Below are positions 47,382-57,742 of a stretch of DNA of 64,000 bases, piece by piece; position 1 is the first letter of the stretch; each line of letters begins with the position of its first letter. A model generated the notes under the pieces. The model saw only the letters and a program-made list of their open reading frames with translations. It ran no database searches and was not told the DNA's origin. Position numbers and translations under genes: made by a program. This DNA is from Sphingomonas glacialis (GTDB lineage: Bacteria; Pseudomonadota; Alphaproteobacteria; Sphingomonadales; Sphingomonadaceae): NCBI RefSeq assembly GCF_014653575.1, contig NZ_BNAQ01000001.1, forward strand, positions 434,001-498,000, read 5' to 3'.

Positions 47382-48211
47382 GCACGGCCTCGTTTGCGGC
47401 GATCGCGCCGGGCAACCTCGCCGTCGTCACCGGCGCGGCGGGCGGGATCGGCCTCGCCGCCGCGCGCGCCTTTGCGGCGGCCGGGATGCGCGTCGTGCTG
47501 GTCGACCGCTCGGGCGAGGCGCTCGAGGCCGCCGCCGCCTCGATTGACGGCGCGATCGCGCATACCGTGGACGTGTCGGACCGCGCGGCGATGCACGCGC
47601 TCGCCGGCCGGATCGTTGCGGAGCACGGCACGGTCGCGCTGTTGATGAACAATGCCGGGATTGGAGCGGGTGGAGACGTGTTCGCCGATGCCGAGGTCTG
47701 GGATGCGGTGCTCGGCGTCAATCTGCTCGGCGTGCTCAACGGCGTGCAGAGCTTCGTCCCCGCGATGCTCGACCATGGCAGCCCGGCGCTCGTCATCAAC
47801 ACCGGCTCGAAGCAGGGCATCACCCAGCCGCCCGGCAATACCGCTTACAATGTCAGCAAGGCCGGGGTGAAGGCGCTGACCGAAGGCCTCGCGCACACGC
47901 TGCGGACTCGCTGCGGCGACCGGGTGAGCGCGCATCTGCTGGTGCCGGGCTTCACCTTCACCGGCATGACGCGCCCCGGCAGCACCGAAAAGCCCGCGGG
48001 CGCGTGGACTCCCGAGCAAGTCGTCGCGCTGATGCTCGAACGGCTAGCTGCGGGCGATTTCTACATCGTCTGCCCCGACAACGAGACGACGTCTGAGCAG
48101 GACGCCAAGCGGATCGCCTGGGCGGCCGGCGACGTGGCCGAGAACCGCCCTGCCCTGTCGCGCTGGCACCCCGACTGGAAGGACGCATTCGCCGCTTATA
48201 TGGCGGAGTGA
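47378..48211 (+). CDS. short-chain dehydrogenase/reductase
   Basis: 277 residues. NAD(P)-binding [20 protein letters not shown] near residue 17, NNAGIG, and [11 protein letters not shown] with the catalytic Tyr/Lys; INTGSKQGI carries the Ser. The C-terminus ([20 protein letters not shown]) is long and acidic. It follows the aldo/keto reductase with a 4-bp overlap. Confidence 0.93.
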
Positions 48212-48307
48212 CCGCTGCGCCCCGCCGCGCGGGTGGCAAAGTCCCCTTGCGCGTCGGGCAGTGGGTCGCCACCCTGCCCGCGAACTCGATCGACAGGGGA
48301 TGCGACG

Positions 48308-50428
48308 ATGCGGTGGACGATAGTGGCGTGTGGCGCCGTGATGCTGGGATCGCAGGCCGAGGCGCAGACGCCGCCCCCCGCCCCGCATGTCGCCAAGCGG
48401 CCGTTCCAGGTAACCTCGCCCAACGGCGCGCGCGCCGACGACTATTACTGGCTGCGCGACGACACCCGCAAGGACCCGGCGATGCTCGCCTATCTTGCCG
48501 CGGAAAATGGCTATGCCGATGCGCGCCTCGCGCCGTTGAAGCCGCTCCAAGCCAAGCTCTATGCCGAGACAGTCGCGCACATCAAACAGGATGACAGCTC
48601 GGTCCCCTATGCGAAAAACGGCTATTACTACGCCTCGCGCTTCGCCGCCGGCGCCGACTATCCGCTGATCGAGCGGCGCAAGGGCGCCGCCACCGCGCCC
48701 GCCACGACGATGTTCGACGAGCCGGCAATGGCCAAGGGCCACAGCTTCTTCGCGCTGAGCGACTGGGCGGTCAGCCCCGACAACGCGCAGGTCGCCTGGG
48801 CCGAGGATACCGTCGGGCGTCGCCAATACGTCCTCAAGATCAAGGATCTCGCGACCGGCGCGGTGCGCAGCGACACGATCGCCAATGCCGAGCCGAGCGT
48901 CGTATGGGCCGACGACAATCGCACGATCCTCTACGTCGCGAAGGACCCGGTGACGCTGCGCGGCTATCGCGTGATGGCGCATGTCCTCGGCACCGCGCCC
49001 GCCGCCGATGCGTTGCTCTACGAGGAGAAGGACGACACCTTCCAGATGGGCATAGCGCGCACCGCCGACGATCGCTTCATCTGCATCACCGTCGGGAGCA
49101 CGGTGAGCGACGAACAACGCTGCGCGCCGGCGTCGAACCCGAGCGCGTTTACCGTGCTGGCACCACGCGCACGCGAGTTTCGCTACACGGCGGACCATCA
49201 GGGCGGACGCTGGATCATCCGCACCAATCGCGCGGCGAAGAACTACAAGCTCGTCACGGTCACCGATGCCGACGTCGCCAAGGGCGTCACCGCGTGGCGT
49301 GACTTGACGCCGGCGAGCGACAGCGTGTTTATCGAGCGCTTCAAGCCGTTCGCCGGCTTCGTCGCGATCGACCAGCGCGAGGGCGGCAATCGCATGATCC
49401 GCTTGCTCACCGACGCCGGCACATCGATCCCGGTCAAGGCCGACGAGCCCGCCTACCGGATGGCGCTCGACGTCAACGAGGAGACCGCGACACCGTGGGT
49501 GCGCTACACCTACGGCTCGCTCGTCACGCCGACGACGACCTATGAGGTCAATGTGAAGACCGGCGCGCGGCGCGTGCTCAAGGTCGCGCCGGTGCCGGGC
49601 TACGACCCCGCCAATTACGTCACCGAGCGCGTCTGGGCGACCGCGCGCGACGGCACGCGCGTGCCGGTGTCGATCGTCTATCGCAAGGGGCTGAAGCGCG
49701 ACGGCACCGCACCGTTGTTCCAATACGCCTATGGCAGCTACGGCATGTCGACCGATCCCGCCGTCGATCCCGGCCGGATCGGCATGCTCGATCGCGGCGT
49801 AGTCTATGCCATCGCGCATATTCGTGGCGGGCAGGAAATGGGGCGCGGCTGGTATGACGACGGCCATCTGCTCAAGAAGCGCAACAGCTTTACCGATTTT
49901 ATCGACGTCACGCGCTTCCTCGTCGCGCAGAAATACGTCGCGAAGGACCGCGTCGCGGCGATGGGCGGCAGCGCGGGCGGGCTGCTGATGGGCGCAGTCG
50001 CCAACATGGCGCCGCAGGATTACAAGGCGATCGTGGCGCAGGTGCCGTTCGTCGATGTCGTGACGACGATGCTCGACGCCTCGATCCCGCTCACCACCTT
50101 CGAATATGACGAATGGGGCAACCCCGCGCAAAAGGCGTATTACGACTATATGCTGAGCTACTCGCCTTACGACAATGTCGCGGCGAAGGCGTATCCGGCG
50201 CTGTATGTCGGCACCGGCCTGTGGGACAGCCAGGTGCAATATTACGAGCCGACCAAATGGGTCGCCAAGCTGCGCGAGCTCAAGACCGGTGCCAATCCGC
50301 TGGTGTTCCGCGTCAACATGGAGGCGGGGCATGGTGGCAAGTCGGGCCGCTTCGAACGCTTCCGCCAGAATGCCGAGTGGCAGGCGTTCGTGCTCGATCA
50401 GCTCGGCGTCGCGGGCGCGGCCTCGTAA
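48308..50428 (+). CDS. ptrB: S9-family prolyl oligopeptidase, oligopeptidase B-like, exported
   Basis: 706 residues. A signal peptide (residues 1-20, ending QAEA) indicates periplasmic export, less usual for oligopeptidase B. A beta-propeller (30-430) is followed by an alpha/beta-hydrolase domain with catalytic Ser555 in MGGSAGGLLMG, Asp640 in LWDSQV and His675 in EAGHGGKSGR. The start at 48308 follows an AGGGGA ribosome site. It cleaves peptides after basic or Pro residues by family precedent. Lactonase gene follows 27 bp on. Confidence 0.92.
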   Translation: MRWTIVACGAVMLGSQAEAQTPPPAPHVAKRPFQVTSPNGARADDYYWLRDDTRKDPAMLAYLAAENGYADARLAPLKPLQAKLYAETVAHIKQDDSSVPYAKNGYYYASRFAAGADYPLIERRKGAATAPATTMFDEPAMAKGHSFFALSDWAVSPDNAQVAWAEDTVGRRQYVLKIKDLATGAVRSDTIANAEPSVVWADDNRTILYVAKDPVTLRGYRVMAHVLGTAPAADALLYEEKDDTFQMGIARTADDRFICITVGSTVSDEQRCAPASNPSAFTVLAPRAREFRYTADHQGGRWIIRTNRAAKNYKLVTVTDADVAKGVTAWRDLTPASDSVFIERFKPFAGFVAIDQREGGNRMIRLLTDAGTSIPVKADEPAYRMALDVNEETATPWVRYTYGSLVTPTTTYEVNVKTGARRVLKVAPVPGYDPANYVTERVWATARDGTRVPVSIVYRKGLKRDGTAPLFQYAYGSYGMSTDPAVDPGRIGMLDRGVVYAIAHIRGGQEMGRGWYDDGHLLKKRNSFTDFIDVTRFLVAQKYVAKDRVAAMGGSAGGLLMGAVANMAPQDYKAIVAQVPFVDVVTTMLDASIPLTTFEYDEWGNPAQKAYYDYMLSYSPYDNVAAKAYPALYVGTGLWDSQVQYYEPTKWVAKLRELKTGANPLVFRVNMEAGHGGKSGRFERFRQNAEWQAFVLDQLGVAGAAS

Positions 50429-50455
50429 CACGACCGCCGCCGAACAGGATTTCCG

Positions 50456-51526
50456 ATGACCGAAGCTCCCTTTGCCCTCTGCGTCGGGATCGGCACCTAT
50501 CGTGGCGGCGGTGGCGCCGGGATCCAGCCGCTGTGCCGCGACGAGGCGGGAGCGTGGCGGCTCGGCGCGCCCTATACCGACGCCCCCAACGCCTCGTTCA
50601 GCATCTACGCGCCGGGACGCCGGCTGCACTATATCGTCGATGAAGCCGACGCAGGCAGCGTCGGTGTCCACCGCTACGCCGACCAGCGGTGGGAGCGGCT
50701 CGCGTCGATCGCGGTCGATGGCGCCGCGCCGTGCCATATCGCGCTCGATCCGACCGAGACGCTGCTGGCGGTCGCCAATTACATGAGCGGAAGCGTGACG
50801 CTGTTGCGGCTCGATCCGCAGAGCGGGCTGCCTACGGGCGCCGTGCAGGTCAGTGCCAATCAGGGATCCGGGCCAAACCCGGCGCGGCAGGAAGCGCCGC
50901 ACGCGCATTGGGTCGGGTTCAGCCCCGACGGGCACTGGCTTTACCAGACCGATCTCGGGACCGACGAAATCCTCGGCTTTCCGATCGCGGCAGAAGGTAC
51001 GCTGCACGCGCCGCAGCGCGCCTATCGCGCCGCCCCGGGCTCGGGACCGCGGCATCTTCTTCTCCACCCGCGGCTCGACCAGCGCGCCTACGTGATCGGC
51101 GAACTCGACAATACGCTGAGCGTGCTCGATCGCAGCCATGGCAGCTTCACGCATCGTACCACGCTCTCGACCCTGCCCGACGGCTGGCACGGCGATTCGA
51201 TCGTCGCGCATCTGGCGATCAATCGCGCGGGCGATCGGCTCTACGTCTCCAATCGCGGGCATGACAGCATCGCGGTATTCGCGCTCGATGATGCCGGCGT
51301 TCCGACGCTGCTTGGTCATACCGCGACCGGCGGCGCGTCGCCGCGCCACTTCCTGCTGCTCGACGATGCGGGGCTGGTGATCGTCGCGCACGAGAAGGCG
51401 CAGACTGTGACGACGCTGACGATCGACGCCGACGGGCGTCTCCACCCGACAGGTATGTCGGTGGCGGTTCCGGGAGCCGCCTATGTCGTGCTTCCCGATC
51501 CCACGGACCAGCAAACCGCGCGCTAA
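50456..51526 (+). CDS. lactonase family protein (7-bladed propeller, Pgl-like)
   Basis: 356 residues of the YbhE/6-phosphogluconolactonase-like family. CHIALDPTETLLAVANYMSG, PHAHWVGFSPDGHWLYQTDLG and GPRHLLLHPRL are the standard repeat motifs, with HxH-type residues in PHAHWV. No signal peptide is apparent. It probably hydrolyses a sugar lactone; a second lactonase type, SMP-30, lies at 22825. Confidence 0.88.
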   Translation: MTEAPFALCVGIGTYRGGGGAGIQPLCRDEAGAWRLGAPYTDAPNASFSIYAPGRRLHYIVDEADAGSVGVHRYADQRWERLASIAVDGAAPCHIALDPTETLLAVANYMSGSVTLLRLDPQSGLPTGAVQVSANQGSGPNPARQEAPHAHWVGFSPDGHWLYQTDLGTDEILGFPIAAEGTLHAPQRAYRAAPGSGPRHLLLHPRLDQRAYVIGELDNTLSVLDRSHGSFTHRTTLSTLPDGWHGDSIVAHLAINRAGDRLYVSNRGHDSIAVFALDDAGVPTLLGHTATGGASPRHFLLLDDAGLVIVAHEKAQTVTTLTIDADGRLHPTGMSVAVPGAAYVVLPDPTDQQTAR

Positions 51527-51597
51527 AACCCGCGCCGACAGGCATCTACACACGAGCGGTTGCGCCCGGGCTGGAAGCTTTGAATAAGCGCGCGGCC

Positions 51598-52317
51598 ATG
51601 GCGCGCAAACCACCCCCTCCAAAGCGACGCGCAGGATCGCGCAGCGTCGCGCGCGACGCCGCTTCGGAGACCTGGCTGCTGCTGCTCGGCAGCGTCGCCG
51701 CGATCCTGCTGATCGCGACGTTCCTCTATCCAAGCGTGCCGACAGAGCCGAACCCGGAGCGCCCCAAGCCGCTAACGATGGCGCAAGCCCGCGCGTCGAA
51801 CCGCGCCGTCCCGGTCGAGCCGCGCTTCCGCGTCCCGGCCGCGCGCTACCGCTTCGACGGTGGCCCCGCCGCGCGCTTGCAAGCCACCGAATGCCTCGCC
51901 ACCGCCGCGCTCTACGAAGCGGGCGACGACGCGCGCGGGCAGAAAGCGGTGATCCAGGTCATCCTCAACCGCGTCCGCGCGCGCGGCTTTCCGCGGACGA
52001 TCTGCGGCGTGGTCTATCAAGGCTATACGCGCACGATCGGATGCCAATTCTCGTTCACCTGCGATGGATCGTTCGTGCGACGGCCGGTGCATGACGGCTG
52101 GGCCGCCGCACGCCAGGCCGCCCGCCGCGCGCTCGCGGGGCGCGTGTTCGCCGATGTCGGACGCGCGACGCATTATCACGCCGACTGGATGGTCCCCTAT
52201 TGGCGCGACTCGCTCGTCAAGGTCGCGCAAGTCGGCTCGCATCTGTTCTACATCCGGCAGTCGATGCGCGAGCGGGTTCGCTCCGACGGAGACGATACCC
52301 GCCGCAATATCGGGTGA
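51598..52317 (+). CDS. cell wall hydrolase, SleB-like (Hydrolase_2)
   Basis: 239 residues from the ATG at 51598; a TTG at 51580 with a GGAAG site is an alternative. One membrane segment (about residues 25-42) follows a basic start, placing the domain in the periplasm. ECLATAALYEAGDDARGQKAVIQVILNR begins the SleB-type lytic fold with catalytic Glu, and VCQF-like GCQFSFTCDGS and RATHYHADWMVPYW complete it. Expected to cleave peptidoglycan glycan strands. Confidence 0.9.
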   Translation: MARKPPPPKRRAGSRSVARDAASETWLLLLGSVAAILLIATFLYPSVPTEPNPERPKPLTMAQARASNRAVPVEPRFRVPAARYRFDGGPAARLQATECLATAALYEAGDDARGQKAVIQVILNRVRARGFPRTICGVVYQGYTRTIGCQFSFTCDGSFVRRPVHDGWAAARQAARRALAGRVFADVGRATHYHADWMVPYWRDSLVKVAQVGSHLFYIRQSMRERVRSDGDDTRRNIG

Positions 52318-52375
52318 TCGCGGGAAAACTAACGCCCCCCAAGCGTTGCGCCCGCACACAGCAAGGATTTCCGGC

Positions 52376-53383
52376 ATGAAGGCGATGGTTCTCAAGGCCC
52401 CGATCGGGCTCGATCATCTGACACTCGAAGACCGTCCCGATCCGGGCGCGCCGGGCGCGGGCGAGATCCGCGTCGCGCTGCACGGCAGTTCGCTCAACTT
52501 CCACGATCTCGGCATCGCGACCGGGCGGATGCCGACCGCAGACGGCCGTATCCCGCTCGCCGATGGTGGCGGGATCGTCGAGGCGGTCGGCGAACGCGTC
52601 ACCGAATTCGCGCCCGGCGACAGCGTCGTCTCGTGCTTCTTCCCCGACTGGCAGGACGGCAGCGCGACGATTGGCGACTTCAGCCGCACGCCCGGCGACG
52701 GGATCGATGGCTTCGCCTGCGAATTCGTCGTGCTGCCCGCCAGCGCCTTCACGCATGCGCCAAAGGGTTATGACGCGGTCGAGGCGGCGACGATCACCAC
52801 CGCTGGCCTCACCGCGTGGCGCGCGCTGGTCGTCGACGGCAAGCTCAAGGCGGGCGACAGCGTGCTGCTGCTCGGCACGGGCGGCGTGTCGATCTGGGCT
52901 TTGCAGATTGCCAAGGCGATGGGCGCGACCGTCGCGATTACCTCGTCGTCGGACGAGAAGCTCGAGCGCGCCAAGCGCATCGGCGCAGACTTCACGCTCA
53001 ATTACCGCGAGCACTCGGAGTGGGGCAAAGCGGTGCGCGACTGGAGCGACGGCCGCGGTGTCGACCATGTCGTCGAAGTCGGCGGTCCCGGCACGCTCGC
53101 GCAATCGATCGAAGCGGTGCGCGTCGGCGGGCATATCTCGCTGATCGGCGTGCTGACCGGCGCCGCCGGCCAAGTCCCGACCGCGGCGCTGATGGCGAAG
53201 CAAGCGCGGTTGCAGGGCCTGATCGTCGGCAGCCGGCGCGAACAGCAGGCGTTCGTCCGCGCTCTCGACGCGACCGGAATCCGCCCGGTGGTCGATCGCC
53301 GATTCCCGCTCGAGGCGCTCGGCGATGCCTTTCGCTACGAGATGGGCGCGGGGCACTTCGGCAAGATCGGTGTCGAATGGTAA
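52376..53383 (+). CDS. NAD(P)-dependent alcohol dehydrogenase-like MDR protein
   Basis: 335 residues. GroES-like N-terminal half (HGSSLNFHDLGIATGRMP, the IPLADGGGIVEAVGERVTEF segment) and a Rossmann half (LLLGTGGVSIWALQIAKAMG, SSSDEKLERAKRIGADFTLNY). The structural zinc cysteines are absent. Resembles YogA-type reductases common in sphingomonads. Its stop lies just past the overlapping ATG of the next gene. Confidence 0.9.
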   Translation: MKAMVLKAPIGLDHLTLEDRPDPGAPGAGEIRVALHGSSLNFHDLGIATGRMPTADGRIPLADGGGIVEAVGERVTEFAPGDSVVSCFFPDWQDGSATIGDFSRTPGDGIDGFACEFVVLPASAFTHAPKGYDAVEAATITTAGLTAWRALVVDGKLKAGDSVLLLGTGGVSIWALQIAKAMGATVAITSSSDEKLERAKRIGADFTLNYREHSEWGKAVRDWSDGRGVDHVVEVGGPGTLAQSIEAVRVGGHISLIGVLTGAAGQVPTAALMAKQARLQGLIVGSRREQQAFVRALDATGIRPVVDRRFPLEALGDAFRYEMGAGHFGKIGVEW

Positions 53384-54102
53384 CCCAGAGCGACGCGGGT
53401 GCGGCGGCGAAGCCGTATGTGATTTGCCTGATGCAGTCGTCGATCGACGGGCGTCTGCATCCGAGCCGCTATACCGAAAGCCCCGACGGAAGCCGCAAGG
53501 ATTGGACCGCCGCGTATGAAAGCGCGCACGACGCGCTCGGCGGCAACGCCTGGCTCGTCGGCCGCGTGACGATGGCGGAGATGTCGAAGGCCGCACCGCA
53601 TCCGCCCGCATCGCCAGGCGCGGTCGAACGACCGCTCCACGTCGCGACCCGCGCCGACAGCTATGCGATCGCGCTCGATCGTTCGGGCAAGCTGCATTTC
53701 GACGGTGGCACCGTGGGGGGTGATGCCGTCATCGTGCTGCTCGGTCCGGATGTGGCGGACAGCCATCTCGCAGAGCTGGCCGCCGACGGCGTTTCCTATA
53801 TCGTCTCGCCGGATCACGAATTCGATTTCGCCGAGATCCTCGAGACGCTGGGGCGCGACTTCGGCATCGCCAAGCTGCTGCTCGAGGGCGGCGGCGGGAT
53901 CAACGGGTCACTGCTCGCGGCGGGAGTGGTCGACGAACTCCACGTCCTCGTCGCGCCCGCGCTCGATGGCGGCGCAGCGGTGGACGGGATCGTGACCTAC
54001 GGCACCGAGGGCTTGAACGGCAAAGTCCGCTTGAGTTTGCTCGGCGCCGAGACGCAAGGGCATGGCATCGTCGCGCTGCGCTATGCCGTCACCTCCGCCT
54101 GA
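53377..54102 (+). CDS. RibD C-terminal/dihydrofolate-reductase-fold protein
   Basis: 241 residues. The fold is that of RibD-C reductases: PYVICLMQSSIDGRLHP at the start, GRVTMAEM, and LLLEGGGGINGSLLAAGVVDELHVLVAP near the C-terminus, the NADPH-binding part. Substrate unknown; relatives reduce pyrimidinones or flavin-like compounds. The ATG is inside the end of the dehydrogenase gene. The 3' end overlaps the convergent PepSY gene by 22 bp. Confidence 0.88.
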   Translation: MVTQSDAGAAAKPYVICLMQSSIDGRLHPSRYTESPDGSRKDWTAAYESAHDALGGNAWLVGRVTMAEMSKAAPHPPASPGAVERPLHVATRADSYAIALDRSGKLHFDGGTVGGDAVIVLLGPDVADSHLAELAADGVSYIVSPDHEFDFAEILETLGRDFGIAKLLLEGGGGINGSLLAAGVVDELHVLVAPALDGGAAVDGIVTYGTEGLNGKVRLSLLGAETQGHGIVALRYAVTSA

Positions 54103-55436
54103 CCCCGCGCACGGATCGACACGACAATCCGATCGACCAGTGCGAGAACCAGCGCCGACGCGCCGAACAGCGGCAGCAGCACCCCGAGCACGATGAGGAG
54201 CGCGAACATCCACCCCGGCGCCGCTGCGCCACGCCGGGGTGGCGCCGCCACCTGCCCCCGGGGTCGGCGTTTGAGCCACAGCAGCGTGCCGAGCACGCTG
54301 ATCGCGATCAGCGAGATCGCGGTCGCCACCCCGATCAGCTGGTTCGCAAGGCCGAACAATTGCCCCTCGTGCCAGGCGACCCCGGTGTTGACGATCCGGT
54401 CGATCACATGCAGGTCGGCAAAGCCCGATCGCCCGGTCTCGATCCCGCTCGCCGGATCATAGGTCACGCGCCGATCCAGCCAGCGGTTCTGCGCCTCGGA
54501 CTTCACCGTCCATACGGCACCGGTCGGTGGTCCGAACTTCTGGACGGTGTGCGGCGGAAGCACCAGCACGGGAAACGCCATCCGCTCCGCCGCTGCCTTG
54601 GCGACGAAGACCGAGAGCGGCAGGCCCTTCGGCTCGGGCGCCCGCGCCGTCGGCATATCGGTCATCGCGCCGTGGTGACCGGCGTGGCCTCCATCGACGC
54701 CGATCTTCCAATCCTGCCGCCCCTTCACCAGCCCAAGCTCGGCTCGCACCCATTTGAACGTCCCGCCCCACGCGCCCGCCCAGGGCAGGCCGCTCGCGAG
54801 CATGACCAGGACCAGCCCCGCCACCCAGAACCCAGTGACGCGGTGCAGATCCTTGAGCAGCGGCCGCCCGCGCAGCCAGAACCGCGGCCAGAGTGTCCCT
54901 GCAAGACTGAACGGTCGCGGCCACCACAGATACAGGCCCGACAGGATCAGCACGATCGTCCAGCTCGCGGCGAGCTCGACCAGCCGATCGCCGAGTGTGC
55001 CGATCAGCAGCGACCCGTGGATCCGCGCAACGATCGCCTCGATCCGCGCCGCGGGATCGAGGCTGCCGAGCACGCGCCCCTGCGGCGAGACGTAGACCTC
55101 GCGCGGTCTGCCGTCCGCATCCACCAACTGAAGCATCGCGGCGTCGCCAGCCTCGCGCGGCAGGCGATAGTGGTTGAACCGCATCCCCTTATTGGCTGCC
55201 AGGGCCGCCGACAGCTGTGCCTCGGGAGCCACTGCGCCCTCAGTCCCGAGACCGCGAAACGCCCGTTCTTCCCACCGCTCGACTTGCGGCTTGAACAGAT
55301 AGATCGATCCGGTGACCGCCAGGATCAGGATGAAGGGCAGGACGAACAGCCCGGCATAGAAGTGCCAGCGCCACACCCAGCGGTACAGCGCCTGCCCGGC
55401 CGGAACCGTGCTTGCTGAGGTCGCGATCGCCGGCAT
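54081..55436 (-). CDS. PepSY-domain transmembrane protein (iron-regulated type)
   Basis: 451 residues, four membrane helices separating PepSY domains. RWHFYAGLFVLPFILILAVTGSIYLF is the first helix with a haem-type His; GLYLWWPRPF, LHRVTGFWVAGLVLVMLASGLPWAG and HEGQLFGLANQLIG follow. A His-rich loop, GGHAGHHGAM, and a late membrane pair are seen. Such proteins usually neighbour TonB-dependent receptors and act in reductive metal or siderophore uptake. Start and receptor stop overlap by one base. Confidence 0.92.
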   Translation of the reverse strand: MPAIATSASTVPAGQALYRWVWRWHFYAGLFVLPFILILAVTGSIYLFKPQVERWEERAFRGLGTEGAVAPEAQLSAALAANKGMRFNHYRLPREAGDAAMLQLVDADGRPREVYVSPQGRVLGSLDPAARIEAIVARIHGSLLIGTLGDRLVELAASWTIVLILSGLYLWWPRPFSLAGTLWPRFWLRGRPLLKDLHRVTGFWVAGLVLVMLASGLPWAGAWGGTFKWVRAELGLVKGRQDWKIGVDGGHAGHHGAMTDMPTARAPEPKGLPLSVFVAKAAAERMAFPVLVLPPHTVQKFGPPTGAVWTVKSEAQNRWLDRRVTYDPASGIETGRSGFADLHVIDRIVNTGVAWHEGQLFGLANQLIGVATAISLIAISVLGTLLWLKRRPRGQVAAPPRRGAAAPGWMFALLIVLGVLLPLFGASALVLALVDRIVVSIRARGQAEVTA

Positions 55437-57742
55437 CAGAACGTCACCTTCACGTCGGCGGCGAAACTGCGTTGCGGGAAGGGGTGGAAGAGGAAGTAGC
55501 GGTCGTTGTTGACGTTATCGACCCCGATCCCGAATTCGATATGCTGCGCGACGCGAAACTGCGCGCGCAGATCGACGACGAAATACCTGTAAAAGCCCTG
55601 ATAGGTGTTGCCGACCACGTCGGCGTTATCGAGCGCACCGTAATTGCGGCTGGCGTAGCGCGCAGCAGCCGTCAGCGCGACGCCCTCGACGGGTCGCCAG
55701 GTCGCCACCGCCGTCGCCTTCCAGCGCGGCACGCTCGGGAGCAGCTTGCCGACTGCGCCGGGCAGGACCGCATACTTGCTGGTGATCGCGTCGGCATAGG
55801 TCACGCTGCCCGAGACATCGACCCGCCCGACGACGTTCGTCCGGGCGACCGAGAGTTCGGCCCCCCGCGCCCGCGTCTCGTCGACATTCTGGACATAGGT
55901 GCCGACTTGAACCGGGGTCACCGCCAGCGGGCCGGTCTGCGAAATCAGCGCGTCCCTGATCACTTCGTTGAACAAAGCGAGCCGCAAGGTTCCCCGGCTG
56001 TCCTGCCGCTCGAGCGCCAGTTCGAGCGAGCGCGCGCGTTCGGGGCGCAGGTTCGGGTTTGGGACCGACGCGACCGGTGTCGTGACGATCTGATAGAGCT
56101 CGCCGACGGTCGGGAAGCGCCACGCCTGGCCGAACGACAGCCGCGCGGTCAGGTGCGGGTCGATCGCATAGGCGAGCGCTGCCTTGGGCGAAAATCGATT
56201 GCTGCTCAACGCCGGCTGACGGACCGGCCCGATCGCTGGCGACTGCGCGAAATTCACGCCGTCATAGGCGCGCCACCATTCGTAGCGCCCGCCGAGCGTA
56301 AGCGTCAGCGGCGGCAGGATCCGCCAGGCATCCTGCGCCCACAGCGCGTACGTCCGCGTCTTGCCGCTACCTTGCAGGTTGAGCGCACCCTTCGATCCGC
56401 CGACCCAGTCGCTGGTGTTGTAGCGATTGCTGTCGAGTTCGTACCAATCGGCGTGCGCCCCGAAACTCACCGTATGCGTCGCCGCCGCATCCGATCGCCA
56501 CGCGCCCTTAGCGTCGAGCGTTTTCCAGCCGGTTCCCGCCAGGTCGGTGATGAAACCCGCCCCGCCCGTTTGCACAGCCGGCAGCGCGGTGTTCGAAATG
56601 CGCTGCTGATCCTTGTCGACATCGTACAGCGTGCCGATCACTTGCCAGTCGAACCGGGTACCGCTGCCGTTGAGCGACAGATTGTGCGACCATTGCCGCT
56701 GCTCGGTGCGATAGACGCTGCCGGCAAAGGCGCTGGCGGCCAGCGTGTAGATTCGGCCGTTGTTGATCGTGGTGCCGGCATAGAATGGCAGGCCGCTCGC
56801 CGGGTTGGTGAGGTAGCTCTCGACAGTCGAATCGGTGGTGCTGAGGAACAGGCTGCCGACATAGGTCAGCCGCAGCGCGGCGGAGAGATCGAGCGCAGCC
56901 TTGAGCTTGACGCGATCCTGCACCTGATGCTCGAACGCGGTCGCGCCGACGACGCGGATCGCGCCGCCGGTGCGATTGACGTCGTCATAGCCACCCGTTG
57001 TCGGCGTGCCGGTCGCGTCTTTAGTGGCGGCGGCGGTGGCAAAGCCGATCGGCTGGCCGTGGCTGTCGACATGATCGACGCTTCCAAAGACCGCGAGTGG
57101 CCCGAACCGATCGCCGAACGTGCCGCCGAGCTGATAGGCCGGCAAGGTGCGGTGCGTGCCGTACAGGTCGAAACGCTGGACCGTGGTTCCCGCGACCAGC
57201 GTGCCCTCCAAACTATCGGGCAAGCGCGTCGTGATGTTGATTACGGCGCCGATCGCATTGCCGGGATATGCCGCCGAGAACGGCCCGTAGAGCACGTCGA
57301 CGCGGGCGATCTCCTCGGTCGATACCAGGCTCCAGCGCGGGCTGGCCGAGGTGTTGTTGTTGCCGACCAGCGCCGAGAGGATTGCGCCATCGGCGTAGAT
57401 CAAGCTGCGCGCGCTCGCGCCGAGCCCCGAGGTGCGTGTCGCAAGCGGCGCTTGGCTGTCGCCGATATGGCGTTTGCGAACGACGAGGCTCGGGAGATAT
57501 TTGAGCGTATCCTCGACATTGCGCGCGTTGATCGTCGTCGCGATCGTCGCGGCGTCGATCGACGCCTTGGACGAAGGCGCGTTCTCGATCGTCGCGGCGC
57601 GGCGCTGTGCGGTGACGAGAATATCGTCGAGGCTTGAATCGGGCGCTGGCGATGCGCGCTCGTCGGCAAAGGCCGGAACGGTTGTGCTTGCGAGCATGGC
57701 GCAAAACGACGTGACGCCGAGCACGGATGAGCGGCTGACCAT
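55436..57742 (-). CDS. TonB-dependent outer-membrane receptor
   Basis: 768 residues. Signal peptide MVSRSSVLGVTSFCAMLAST then TVPAFA (1-26); TonB-box-like DDILVTAQRR at about 37-46; plug domain with TLKYLPSLVVRKRH, TRTSGLGASARSLIYADG and IARVDVLYGPFSAAYPGNAIGAVI-type motif (in part); 22-strand barrel ending in terminal Phe (AADVKVTF), the normal outer-membrane export signal. The neighbouring DUF2946 and PepSY genes suggest metal, possibly copper, uptake. The short start at 57742 was preferred because it gives the signal peptide. Confidence 0.93.
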   Translation of the reverse strand: MVSRSSVLGVTSFCAMLASTTVPAFADERASPAPDSSLDDILVTAQRRAATIENAPSSKASIDAATIATTINARNVEDTLKYLPSLVVRKRHIGDSQAPLATRTSGLGASARSLIYADGAILSALVGNNNTSASPRWSLVSTEEIARVDVLYGPFSAAYPGNAIGAVINITTRLPDSLEGTLVAGTTVQRFDLYGTHRTLPAYQLGGTFGDRFGPLAVFGSVDHVDSHGQPIGFATAAATKDATGTPTTGGYDDVNRTGGAIRVVGATAFEHQVQDRVKLKAALDLSAALRLTYVGSLFLSTTDSTVESYLTNPASGLPFYAGTTINNGRIYTLAASAFAGSVYRTEQRQWSHNLSLNGSGTRFDWQVIGTLYDVDKDQQRISNTALPAVQTGGAGFITDLAGTGWKTLDAKGAWRSDAAATHTVSFGAHADWYELDSNRYNTSDWVGGSKGALNLQGSGKTRTYALWAQDAWRILPPLTLTLGGRYEWWRAYDGVNFAQSPAIGPVRQPALSSNRFSPKAALAYAIDPHLTARLSFGQAWRFPTVGELYQIVTTPVASVPNPNLRPERARSLELALERQDSRGTLRLALFNEVIRDALISQTGPLAVTPVQVGTYVQNVDETRARGAELSVARTNVVGRVDVSGSVTYADAITSKYAVLPGAVGKLLPSVPRWKATAVATWRPVEGVALTAAARYASRNYGALDNADVVGNTYQGFYRYFVVDLRAQFRVAQHIEFGIGVDNVNNDRYFLFHPFPQRSFAADVKVTF

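Noticed and set aside
48044..51733. 1,229-codon open frame on the minus strand across SDR, oligopeptidase and lactonase genes
   Set aside because: It spans three well-supported plus-strand genes; the product has no recognisable domain and shadow-like composition.
55412..57637. 741-codon plus-strand open frame opposite the TonB-dependent receptor
   Set aside because: Mirror of the receptor coding sequence; the minus-strand frame has a signal peptide, plug motifs and a C-terminal Phe.
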